DNA of 34,429 nucleotides. Origin: an uncultured Neomegalonema sp. Lineage in GTDB: Bacteria > Pseudomonadota > Alphaproteobacteria > Rhodobacterales > Rhodobacteraceae. Below are positions 1 to 6,849 of this stretch, piece by piece. The stretch is from NCBI GenBank assembly GCA_937958345.1, contig CALGNW010000103.1, positions 1-34,429 on the forward strand, in the 5' to 3' direction. The notes under the pieces are model-generated. The model saw nothing but the letters and a program-made list of their open reading frames with translations, did no database searches and was not told the origin of the DNA. Positions within the stretch are counted from its first letter, which is position 1; each line of letters opens with the position of its first letter. The translations under genes and the position numbers were made by a program.

Positions 1-413
1 TGGAACGCCATTTTATCGAGTTCCTGCAGCAGATCGTTCGGAAACTCGATATCGGCCTTGTCCACCTCGTCGATCAACAGCACGAGGCGCTCGTCCGCCG
101 TGAAGGCTTCCCACAGCTTGCCGGGGCGGATGTAGTTTTTCACGTCATGGACGCGTTCGTCGCCCAACTGACTGTCGCGCAACCGCGAAACGGCATCGTA
201 TTCATAAAGGCCCTGCTGCGCCTTCGTGGTCGATTTCACATGCCATTCGATCAGTTTCAGCCCCAGCGATCCGGCGATTTGCTTGGCCAGTTCTGTCTTG
301 CCCGTCCCCGGCTCGCCCTTCACCAACAGCGGGCGCTGCAGGGTAATCGCCGCGTTAACGGCGGTGGTCAGGTCTTTTTCGGCGATATAATCGGCAGTGC
401 CTTCAAAGCGCAT
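1..413 (-). CDS. MoxR-family AAA+ ATPase (5' part, runs off the window)
   Basis: The first 137 residues are visible; the gene continues beyond base 1. It begins MRFEGTADYI. A Walker A motif, GEPGTGKT, lies at residues 33-40 and a Walker B stretch, LVLLIDEVDKAD, at about 110-121, in the arrangement typical of MoxR-type AAA+ ATPases. These proteins usually act as chaperone-like ATPases with a von Willebrand A-domain partner, often encoded next door, to insert metals or mature enzyme complexes in the cytoplasm. That partner would lie outside the window. The ATG at 413 follows a CAGGAGA ribosome binding site. It is divergent from the oxidoreductase at 529, with about 115 bp between them for both promoters. 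The family assignment is secure; the client protein cannot be told from this fragment. Confidence 0.85.
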   Translation of the reverse strand, partial: MRFEGTADYIAEKDLTTAVNAAITLQRPLLVKGEPGTGKTELAKQIAGSLGLKLIEWHVKSTTKAQQGLYEYDAVSRLRDSQLGDERVHDVKNYIRPGKLWEAFTADERLVLLIDEVDKADIEFPNDLLQELDKMAF

Positions 414-528
414 CGGTCTCTCCTGAATTTGCCCACGGAATAAAGCATCCCGCCGCTTCCGTCACCCTTCCGCTTGACCTTGGCGGCGGTTAGTCCTTCT
501 TTCCCGTGAAGCAGAGGGAGAATCGACC

Positions 529-1503
529 ATGCGCGCGATTGAAATACCGGAACCCGGCGGACCGGACGCCTTGAAATTATGCGAACGGCCCATGCCCGAG
601 CCGGGTCCGCAGGAAGTGCTGATCAAGGTCGTTGCCGCAGGGGTAAACCGCCCCGACGCGATGCAGCGAGAGGGTCATTATCCGCCGCCACCCGGCGCGT
701 CCGATATCCCCGGCCTCGAAGTTTCGGGCGTCATCGAGGCCATCGGATCGGACGTCACCCGCTGGGATGTGGGCGAAAAGGTCTGCGCGCTGTTGTCGGG
801 CGGCGGGTATGCCGAATACGCGCTCGCGCACGAACAATGCGTCCTGCAAGCCCCCGACGGTCTGCCGCTTGAACACGCGGCAGCCATCCCCGAGACGTTT
901 TTCACAGTCTGGACGAATGTTTTCGAACGGTCAGACCTTGGCGACGGTTCGGTCTTTCTGGTGCATGGCGGGACCAGCGGTATTGGGACGACAGCAATCC
1001 AGCTCGCCCGAGAATTCGGCGCGACGATCTTTGCCACCGCCGGTTCAGATGAAAAATGCCGCGCCTGCGAGGCCCTCGGTGCTGAACGGGGCATCAATTA
1101 CCGCGAAGAGGATTATGTCGAGGTCGTGAAAGAGGCCACGGGCGGCAAGGGTGCAGATGTGATCCTCGATATGATCGGCGGCGATTATATCGCCCGTAAT
1201 ATCAAGGTTGCCGCAAAGCATGGCCGCATCGTCAATATCGCCTTTCAAAAGGGCGCGAAGGTCGAACTGAACATGCTTCCGGTGATGCTCAAACGTCTGA
1301 CGCTGACCGGCTCGACTCTGCGAATCCGCTCGCCCGAAGAAAAAGGCGAGATCGCAAACGCGCTGCTGCGCTTCGTCTGGCCGATGATCACGAACGGCCA
1401 AGTGAAACCGATTATGGATCAGAGTTTCGGCTTGGAGGACGCGGCGGCGGCGCATGCGCGGCTTGAAACCGACCATATCGGCAAAATCATCCTGACGATG
1501 TAA
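529..1503 (+). CDS. NAD(P)H quinone oxidoreductase, PIG3/zeta-crystallin type (MDR superfamily)
   Basis: A 324-residue protein of usual length for the zinc-free quinone oxidoreductase branch of the medium-chain dehydrogenases. The N-terminal GroES-like domain contains AAGVNRPDAMQREGHYPPPP (about residues 36-55), typical of PIG3-like enzymes. The nucleotide-binding motif HGGTSGIG is at residues 146-153. The zinc ligands of alcohol dehydrogenases are absent, as expected. Such enzymes reduce quinones or enones with NADPH in the cytosol. The ATG at 529 has an AGAGGGAGA ribosome binding site just upstream. It converges with the CRP-like gene, with 51 bp between the stops. The physiological substrate is unknown. 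Confidence 0.9.
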   Translation: MRAIEIPEPGGPDALKLCERPMPEPGPQEVLIKVVAAGVNRPDAMQREGHYPPPPGASDIPGLEVSGVIEAIGSDVTRWDVGEKVCALLSGGGYAEYALAHEQCVLQAPDGLPLEHAAAIPETFFTVWTNVFERSDLGDGSVFLVHGGTSGIGTTAIQLAREFGATIFATAGSDEKCRACEALGAERGINYREEDYVEVVKEATGGKGADVILDMIGGDYIARNIKVAAKHGRIVNIAFQKGAKVELNMLPVMLKRLTLTGSTLRIRSPEEKGEIANALLRFVWPMITNGQVKPIMDQSFGLEDAAAAHARLETDHIGKIILTM

Positions 1504-1554
1504 GGCGGTTTGGCGCGCTTTTGATTTTCATGCAATGGCGCGCCCCGCAGTCCC

Positions 1555-2247
1555 TCAGGTCTGCGTGACTTGCAGCAATTCTTCGCGCTTGTTGATGTGG
1601 TAAAACCCGTCAACGCGCGCGATCAGACCCGCGCGTTTCCACTGGTTGAGAACCCGGCTGACGTTCTCGCGGCTGGCGCCGATCATCGCCCCCAGCTCTG
1701 ATTGGGTCAGCTTGTACTCAATCCGCACAGCGCCGGACACCATTTCGCGCCCGAAGCCGTCAGACAGCCGGATCATGGCCTGTGCTAACTGACCGGGCAG
1801 CGCGAGAAAGTCGCGTGCGGCCAGAGAATCGTTCGTTGCCCGCAGGCGTCCGGCCATCATGGTCAGCATATGCCGGTAAATCGCGGGGTTCTCATCCGCA
1901 TAATCAAAGAATGCCTTGCGCGAGCAGAACATTACTTTCGTCGGCTTCAGGGCGGTAATCGTAGCCGAGCGCGGAAATTCATCGAAGATCGCCATTTCCC
2001 CGATGACTTCGCCCTCGCTGAACAGGGCAATCAGTTGTTGCATGCCCGCCGGTGACAGACGCGTGGCCTTCAGGCCGCCGACCTCGACGGCATAAAACCC
2101 GTCTGCGTCGTCCCCCTCGGAAAACAGAACATCATTAGGGTCGAGCTGGATGGATCGGGCGCGTTTACCCAGCGCCTCGGGCGCATCCTGCGGCGCGCCC
2201 GTGAACATACGTGTTCTGGCAAAGACTTCTGCGGCGTCTGAACGCAA
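1555..2247 (-). CDS. Crp/Fnr-family transcription regulator, CRP-like
   Basis: 230 residues: an N-terminal cyclic-nucleotide-binding beta-roll (about 30-120), a dimerisation helix (about 120-150) and a C-terminal helix-turn-helix (about 178-205). The phosphate-binding cassette GEMAIFDEFPRSATITA (83-99) keeps the E84, R93 and S94 pattern of cAMP/cGMP binders. There is no Fnr-type N-terminal Cys cluster. The recognition helix ASRENVSRVL has R193, E194 and R198 matching the E. coli CRP contacts R180/E181/R185, which predicts a TGTGA-N6-TCACA target. Exactly such a site lies upstream at 2308-2323, so autoregulation is likely (inference). The start given is a TTG at 2247 behind a weak GGGG-type site; an internal ATG at 2208 is the alternative, but it has no clear ribosome binding site and would remove residues aligning with the family N-terminus. 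Confidence 0.9.
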   Translation of the reverse strand: MRSDAAEVFARTRMFTGAPQDAPEALGKRARSIQLDPNDVLFSEGDDADGFYAVEVGGLKATRLSPAGMQQLIALFSEGEVIGEMAIFDEFPRSATITALKPTKVMFCSRKAFFDYADENPAIYRHMLTMMAGRLRATNDSLAARDFLALPGQLAQAMIRLSDGFGREMVSGAVRIEYKLTQSELGAMIGASRENVSRVLNQWKRAGLIARVDGFYHINKREELLQVTQT

Positions 2248-2307
2248 AGCTAGTACCCCACTCGAATCGCCCTATGAGGGTACATCAAAAGCGATGAAAC
2301 GCGTAAA

Positions 2308-2323
2308 TGTGATTTTGATCACA
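2308..2323. promoter_or_regulatory. CRP-type operator, perfect TGTGA-N6-TCACA
   Basis: The sequence TGTGATTTTGATCACA is a perfect two-fold match to the E. coli CRP core, flanked by AAA on the left. It lies 61 bp upstream of the TTG start of the CRP-like gene and just before the region proposed to encode a divergent small RNA. The regulator next door has the recognition-helix residues expected for this sequence, so it is probably its own site. No convincing -35/-10 pair could be fixed on either side, so activation versus repression cannot be called. Confidence 0.75.
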
Positions 2324-2349
2324 GTCTTTGCGACGCTCCCGTGACACAT

Positions 2350-2475
2350 TTATCCGGTCGGATTTGCTGGGATGCTGGGGAGCGAGGGGCCTGGCGAATC
2401 CGCACTTTGTAGCCAAAAAGCGTAGTGTAATGTTGCTGTTTGCGACGGCTTAACCCCCGAAAGGGGGTTTTGTCG
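2350..2475 (+). ncRNA. Candidate small RNA, divergent from the CRP-like gene
   Basis: Non-coding stretch with RNA-like structure specific to the plus strand. Bases 2359-2371 pair with 2390-2402 to make a 13-bp stem that includes three G-U pairs; on the minus strand those become A-C mismatches. A second, weaker hairpin, CAC(T).../...AGTG (2403-2427), stacks directly beside it. A pyrimidine-rich single-stranded stretch follows, then a terminator hairpin (2452-2469) with TTTTGTCGTT. The CRP-type site at 2308-2323 is just upstream. No ribosome binding site with a convincing reading frame is present on the plus strand. The exact 5' end is not determined, because no clear promoter hexamers were found. 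It could instead be only the 3' region of the convergent Sel1 gene. Confidence 0.45.
2452..2475 (+). terminator. Rho-independent terminator (GAAA tetraloop)
   Basis: Stem AACCCCC/GGGGGTT with GAAA loop, followed on the plus strand by TTTTGTCGTT. On the minus strand the stem is followed only by TTAAG, so the plus direction is better. It could also help end the Sel1 transcript, whose stop codon is at 2504. Confidence 0.65.
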
Positions 2476-2503
2476 TTCTTGGCTGGGGTCTGGGATCAGG
2501 GCG

Positions 2504-4114
2504 TTATTTGCCGATCTCGTTTCGCAGATCCGCGAGGCGCTTTTCGGCAAGATTGAACGCCGCGTCGTCTTCGGCGGCCATGCTTGCGCTTACCTTTTCA
2601 AGCATGACGCCTGCTTCTTTGTGATTCTGCTCAACTGCTAGGGTCAGCCAGGCATGGGCCTCGGCCAGATCGACCTCCGTGCCGTCTCCGGCGGCGTAAA
2701 GCAGGGCGACGCGGTATTGCGCGTCCGATTCGCCCTGTGTTGCCGCCCTTCGGAACCAGCGGAGCGCCTCGGCATCATCTTCCATAACGCCCTCGCCCGA
2801 CTCCAGCTTGAGCGCAAGGTTATACTGGCCGAGCATATGACCGGCTTCCGCGGCTCGGCGGTACCATTTTACAGCGGCCTTATCATTTTCGGGCAGACCG
2901 GCTCCGGCGTCGAAGAAATAGCCAAGATTGTTCTGCGCTAGCGCACTGCCCGAGGCCGCCGCCGCAAGATACCAGCGGATCGCCTTGCGTAAATCGGTCT
3001 CGACGCCTTTTTCGAACTGGTACATCAGCGCGAGGTTCAACTGCGCATCGCCGTCGCCCTGTTCTGCGGCCTTTGTGTACCAAGTGATTGCCTTAGCCGG
3101 GTCAGAGGCCGCGCCCTCGCCATGCTCGTACATCCACCCCAGGTTGAACTGAGCGCGTTTATGGCCCTGCTCGGCGGCCCTTGCGTACCACAGGATCGCG
3201 GCCTCGTTGTCCTCGGCTGTGCCGTCGCCGCTGTCATAGGCCCAACCCAGCGCGAATTGTGCGTCGGTGTTGCCTTGCTCGGCGGCCTTCCTGAACCATT
3301 CCAGTGCCTTGGCGGGGTCTTTTCCGGGACCGCCCTCGGTTCCTGATTTATACCGGCGGGCAATATTATCCTGTGCCTCGGCATCGCCTTGCTCGGCGGC
3401 CTTGGTGTACCAGTGCAGCGCCTCGGCCTGATCCTGTTCGACGCCCTCACCGATCGCATACATGACGCCGAGATTGTTTTGCGCTTCCTTCAAGCCCGCT
3501 TCGGCGGCCTCGGTATACCAGCGCACGGCCTGCTCGTTGTCTTCGCCAACGCCTTGCCCCTCGTCGTATTTCAGCGCGACCGCGTATTGCGCGTCGGGGT
3601 CGCCGCCGAGGGCCGCGCGCAGATACCATGCAAAGGCCGTCTTATCGTCTTCGGGCAGACCAATACCCTTGTCGAATTTATAGGCAAGATTGTATTGCGC
3701 GTCGGCGTGATCCTGCGACGCGGCGGAGAAATACCAGCGGATCGCCTCAAGATGATCCTGCTCGACGCCGACGCCTTTTTCGTACATCCAGCCGATGTTG
3801 AACTGCGCGTAGATATAGCCCTGAAGCGCCGATTTCTCGTACCACTGTGCGGCAAGTGCGTTGTCCTCCTCGACACCCAATCCTTTGTCATAGGCCCACG
3901 CCAGCTCGAATTGTGCGACGCGGTCGCCGTTTTCGGCATCGTAGTGCAGCAGCAGCGAAAAGGGCCGGTCCTTTCCGGCGGGCTGTTGACCGATCAGCGC
4001 GCCGCGTGCGCTATCGGATGCGAATTCATGCGCAATCGTGTCGCGCCCGCCGCGTTCGGCAAAGGCTGACGATGCAAGCATCAAGAGCGCAGAAGAAGCC
4101 AGCAGCCTGAGCAT
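2504..4114 (-). CDS. Exported Sel1-repeat (TPR-like) protein with 12 repeats
   Basis: 536 residues with a cleavable signal peptide (MLRLLASSALLMLASSAFA). It is followed by a short linker and twelve consecutive 36-residue Sel1-like repeats (about residues 64-495), each of the form AQxxLGxMYxxGxGVxxDxxxAxxWYxxAAxxG, and a C-terminal helical tail rich in A/E/D/K. Sel1 repeats form alpha-helical solenoids that act as protein-interaction scaffolds, often periplasmic. The gene follows rlmN with only 6 bp between, so the two are probably co-transcribed. The ATG at 4114 has a short AGG site. Repeat 6 is slightly longer than the others (SGTEGGPGKD insert). No catalytic domain is seen and the partner is unknown. 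Confidence 0.9.
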   Translation of the reverse strand: MLRLLASSALLMLASSAFAERGGRDTIAHEFASDSARGALIGQQPAGKDRPFSLLLHYDAENGDRVAQFELAWAYDKGLGVEEDNALAAQWYEKSALQGYIYAQFNIGWMYEKGVGVEQDHLEAIRWYFSAASQDHADAQYNLAYKFDKGIGLPEDDKTAFAWYLRAALGGDPDAQYAVALKYDEGQGVGEDNEQAVRWYTEAAEAGLKEAQNNLGVMYAIGEGVEQDQAEALHWYTKAAEQGDAEAQDNIARRYKSGTEGGPGKDPAKALEWFRKAAEQGNTDAQFALGWAYDSGDGTAEDNEAAILWYARAAEQGHKRAQFNLGWMYEHGEGAASDPAKAITWYTKAAEQGDGDAQLNLALMYQFEKGVETDLRKAIRWYLAAAASGSALAQNNLGYFFDAGAGLPENDKAAVKWYRRAAEAGHMLGQYNLALKLESGEGVMEDDAEALRWFRRAATQGESDAQYRVALLYAAGDGTEVDLAEAHAWLTLAVEQNHKEAGVMLEKVSASMAAEDDAAFNLAEKRLADLRNEIGK

Positions 4115-4120
4115 CGAGAC

Positions 4121-5302
4121 CTAGTTAACCTCCGACGGGCGGGCCTTGCGGGCGCGTTCGGTGGCGCTTTTCAACTGGCCGCAGGCGGCCATAATGTCCT
4201 GTCCGCGCGGCGTGCGAACCGGCGACGCATACCCCGCGCGGTTGACGATCTCGGCAAAGGCTTCGATCCGGTCCCAGCTAGACCGCTTATAGGGCGCGCC
4301 GGGCCACGGGTTGAACGGGATCAGATTGATCTTTGCGGGGATACCCTCGATCAGTTTGACCAGACGCCGCGCGTCGGCATCCGTGTCATTAACACCGTCC
4401 AGCATCACGTATTCAAAGGTAATGCGCTCGGAGTTCGACAGCTTGGGGTATTCGCGGCACGCCTGCATCAGCGTCTCGACATTCCATTTCTTGTTGATCG
4501 GAACCAGCGTATCCCGAACCGCATCCGTCGTTCCGTGCAGAGAAATCGCAAGCATGGTCCCGATCTCGTCCCCTGCCCGCGTGATCAGTGGCACGACACC
4601 GGATGTAGACAGCGTAATGCGCCGGCGTGACAGGCTGATTCCCTCGCCGTCCATCGCAATCTTCATCGCATCGCGAACGGCATCGAAATTATACAGCGGC
4701 TCGCCCATGCCCATCAGGACGATGTTGGACAGCAGGCGCTTTGCCCCGACATTGGTGTCGCCTTCTTCAGGCCATTCGCCCAGATCGTCGCGGCAGACCA
4801 TAATTTGTCCGACAATCTCTCCGGCGGTCAGATTGCGGACCAGATTCTGGGTTCCGGTATGGCAGAACGAGCATGTCAGGGTACAGCCGACCTGGCTGGA
4901 AACGCACAGCGTTCCGCGATCTTCCTCGGGAATATAGACCGCCTCGACCTCGTGCCCGCCCTCGATCCGCAACAGATATTTGCGCGTGCCGTCCTTCGAT
5001 ACCTGACGGGTCACAATCTCTGGACGTCCGATCTGAAAGTGTTCGGCGAGCGATGCGCGCAGGTCTTTTGACAGGTTTGACATCGCGTCAAAGTCCTGCA
5101 CCCCGCGCTGGTAGAGCCATGCCCAGACCTGCCGTTCCCGCATTTTCGCCTGACGCCCGGGAACACCGGCCTGAACCAGAGCGGCTCCCAGCGCCTCGCG
5201 CGTCATCCCGATCAGACTGGGCAGGCCGCCGGACGCCTTGCGCGGCAGGGCGAGCAGGTCGGGCGTCAGAGCCGTGTTCTTTGCGGCGAGCGGGGCGGTC
5301 AT
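4121..5302 (-). CDS. rlmN: 23S rRNA (A2503-C2)/tRNA (A37-C2) methyltransferase RlmN
   Basis: 393 residues, normal for RlmN. A radical-SAM enzyme that methylates C2 of A2503 in 23S rRNA and of A37 in some tRNAs, via a methylated cysteine intermediate. The 4Fe-4S CxxxCxxC motif is C140, C144, C147 (CTLTCSFC). The two redox/methyl-carrier cysteines are C133 (GTLCVSSQ) and C374 (MAACGQL). The SAM-binding GMGEPL is at 198-203. Start: ATG 5302 with GGAAA upstream. The Sel1 gene follows after 6 bp; the ialB-like gene upstream ends in a terminator (5397-5424), so rlmN should have its own promoter in the 5303-5396 gap. Confidence 0.97.
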   Translation of the reverse strand: MTAPLAAKNTALTPDLLALPRKASGGLPSLIGMTREALGAALVQAGVPGRQAKMRERQVWAWLYQRGVQDFDAMSNLSKDLRASLAEHFQIGRPEIVTRQVSKDGTRKYLLRIEGGHEVEAVYIPEEDRGTLCVSSQVGCTLTCSFCHTGTQNLVRNLTAGEIVGQIMVCRDDLGEWPEEGDTNVGAKRLLSNIVLMGMGEPLYNFDAVRDAMKIAMDGEGISLSRRRITLSTSGVVPLITRAGDEIGTMLAISLHGTTDAVRDTLVPINKKWNVETLMQACREYPKLSNSERITFEYVMLDGVNDTDADARRLVKLIEGIPAKINLIPFNPWPGAPYKRSSWDRIEAFAEIVNRAGYASPVRTPRGQDIMAACGQLKSATERARKARPSEVN

Positions 5303-5396
5303 TGCGTTTCCAGTATTATGGCATGCGCGGGGATGCGGCTTTGCGGCGGTTATATCGCAAGAGCGCCATAGGCCGCAAACCCTTCACCTGCAATGC

Positions 5397-5424
5397 AAAA
5401 AAGCCGCCCCTTTTCAGGGACGGC
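5397..5424 (-). terminator. Rho-independent terminator of the ialB-like gene
   Basis: On the minus strand, GCCGTCCC pairs with GGGGCGGC (one T-G pair) around a TGAAAA loop, followed by TTTTTT. It lies 27 bp beyond the stop codon of the IalB-family gene. Confidence 0.85.
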
Positions 5425-5451
5425 CTGTCTAAATCAAAGAGATTTAACAGC

Positions 5452-5967
5452 TTAGCTGCAGGCTTTTTTCGCTGCGTTGTAAGCGGCGGTGAAGCCGAGC
5501 AGCGAAAAGCTGTCATTCGACCGCGACCCGGCGTCGGAATATCCAGAGACCGAAGCCTTCGCACCGGCCTTCATCGACTTAACCATCGCGGTCTCTTCGC
5601 GGCGGGTTTCCAGCCATGCGCCATCGGATGACGTGAAGAACGAATAGTTATCCGAGCCGATTTTCGCCTGCGCCGTGCGCTTTTCGTCGAACCCGTAGCC
5701 CGAGATAATGCTGATTTCATTTTCGATGCCGCGCGATGGCCACATCGACACCATCAGAAATACGTCGCCGCGGCTGTCGCCCGAATAGTCTGTGCTGATT
5801 GGCGCGGTTGCCGCCCAGCAAACTTTTCCGTCCGGCGCGTCAGCGGTGAATGCGCTCCAGTATTTGAAGGCGCCCAGTCGCGTTTGTTCCTGTGCCGATG
5901 CCGCAACGGGCGCGCAGACCGCGGCGGTCAGGGCGAGTGCGGCGACGGTTTGCGTCTTCCGAATCAT
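5452..5967 (-). CDS. Exported IalB-family (invasion-associated locus B) protein
   Basis: 171 residues from the chosen start: signal peptide (MIRKTQTVAALALTAAVCAP..ASA), then a compact domain with a Trp/Cys pattern (GKVCWAATAP, C-terminal KKACS) matching the IalB family. These are small periplasmic or surface proteins of alphaproteobacteria; despite the name, they also occur in free-living species and their molecular function is unclear. The start is set by an AGGAG site ending 8 nt before the ATG at 5967. A further in-frame ATG at 5991 lies upstream of that site and is unlikely to be used. Two cysteines (start and end of the mature protein) could form a disulfide. It has its own terminator and faces away from hpt. 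Confidence 0.8.
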   Translation of the reverse strand: MIRKTQTVAALALTAAVCAPVAASAQEQTRLGAFKYWSAFTADAPDGKVCWAATAPISTDYSGDSRGDVFLMVSMWPSRGIENEISIISGYGFDEKRTAQAKIGSDNYSFFTSSDGAWLETRREETAMVKSMKAGAKASVSGYSDAGSRSNDSFSLLGFTAAYNAAKKACS

Positions 5968-6061
5968 GTGTTTTCTCCTAGAGATATTCATTGCCTGTCC
6001 AAGTCATCGCGCGCCGTTCTTATTTTTTCCCAAGCACGGTCGCGCGTATTCTGCTCGATTA

Positions 6062-6083
6062 ATGGTTAACGAAGCTTAACCAT
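6062..6083. promoter_or_regulatory. Inverted repeat ATGGTTAA-N6-TTAACCAT (CtrA-like half-sites)
   Basis: Two perfect 8-bp arms separated by CGAAGC. TTAACCAT is the CtrA half-site sequence described in Caulobacter, but here the arms are head-to-head. The internal TTAA-N6-TTAA spacing is one base short of the usual N7, so the assignment is tentative. It sits about 95 bp before the ialB-like start codon and about 265 bp before hpt. Confidence 0.45.
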
Positions 6084-6158
6084 GTTCATGGATTTAGCTT
6101 TGTTACCCAATATTTCACTCTACGCGCAAACTTAATCGACCGAAATAAGGCCATTCTG

Positions 6159-6171
6159 CGGAAGGGACGTT
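6159..6171 (+). repeat. Left arm of a 13-nt inverted repeat flanking hpt
   Basis: CGGAAGGGACGTT. Its exact reverse complement is at 6800-6812, 38 bp before cpaB. This copy lies 177 bp before the hpt start codon. A CATT occurs shortly before the motif in both copies when read in the same orientation. Confidence 0.7.
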
Positions 6172-6347
6172 CACGAACAATTCGCGTGACTGAAAGTCGC
6201 TTGCATGGCCGGCTGGTCATTCATCCGCAGCGCGATCCGTTTTCGGAACTAATTTTACCGACAAAGGGGATTGCAGCACCCGTTTAAGCGGTTTCTTAAA
6301 ACTGTCCCGCTAGAAATACGGTTACTCGCCACTTTTTAAGGTTGGTT

Positions 6348-6746
6348 ATGGCCGTCGCTGCTGCTGCTCACAAAATTGAAAGTTCGGAGTTCTTCGACTC
6401 CGCTGTCATCGACAGTTTGTCGGGCATCATGTCCGAATCCGCGATCCGTGCGCTGCTTGTGGATATGGAGCGGGACGTTCGGTTGCGTCTCGACCGCTTG
6501 GCCGAACTCCATATCGCCAGCGGCTCGTTGCCGATGATTGCCCAGGACGCCCACGACCTGAAAAGCATGGGCGGAAACTTTGGTCTGATCCAAATGGCAG
6601 AGCGTGCAGGCGTCGTCGAACGTGCCGCACGCAGCGGCTGTGTCGATACTGTCCGCACGGGTATGTCGCCGCTGCTGTCCGTTGGCGGGCATTCGCTCAA
6701 TGCGCTGACCGCGCGTCCAGAATTTATCGGTGGAGGGGCACAGTGA
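6348..6746 (+). CDS. Small Hpt-domain histidine phosphotransfer protein
   Basis: 132 residues with one Hpt domain. The phospho-acceptor motif is AHDLKSMGGNFG with H69 as the likely phosphorylated histidine, matching the AHxLKxxxxxxG signature. Such proteins relay phosphate between hybrid sensor kinases and response regulators in the cytoplasm. No kinase or receiver domain is attached. The ATG at 6348 with AAGG six bases upstream is preferred over a TTG six bases earlier that would sit on that site. It precedes cpaB by 103 bp on the same strand. A role in controlling the Tad genes is inferred from position only. Confidence 0.8.
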   Translation: MAVAAAAHKIESSEFFDSAVIDSLSGIMSESAIRALLVDMERDVRLRLDRLAELHIASGSLPMIAQDAHDLKSMGGNFGLIQMAERAGVVERAARSGCVDTVRTGMSPLLSVGGHSLNALTARPEFIGGGAQ

Positions 6747-6799
6747 CCTGCACGCCTCCACATTCCCTGCAAAATGAAGGCCGACGTTCGCACTTTTCT

Positions 6800-6812
6800 A
6801 ACGTCCCTTCCG
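6800..6812 (-). repeat. Right arm of the 13-nt inverted repeat, in the cpaB upstream region
   Basis: AACGTCCCTTCCG, exact reverse complement of 6159-6171. It lies in the hpt-cpaB gap, close to where a cpaB promoter would be expected, so it is a candidate regulator site. Confidence 0.7.
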
Positions 6813-6849
6813 TAAAAATGTCCGAACCCGCTTCTAGAGGAGATGCGCC

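Larger units (their letters stand above)
5968..6347. other. Non-coding region between ialB-like gene and hpt
   Basis: About 380 bp without a credible gene, more AT-rich than the surroundings. It holds three TTAA tetramers close together, an ATGGTTAA/TTAACCAT inverted repeat (6062-6083), a short CCATG-tt-CATGG palindrome (6080-6091), one arm of a 13-nt inverted repeat (6159-6171), and TTAA-N8-TTAA at about 6284-6299. It must contain the promoters of both divergent genes; no unambiguous -35/-10 was recognised. Confidence 0.6.

Noticed and set aside
1504-1554. Terminator between the convergent oxidoreductase and CRP-like genes
   Set aside because: GGCGCGC repeats are present, but no convincing stem with a T-run.
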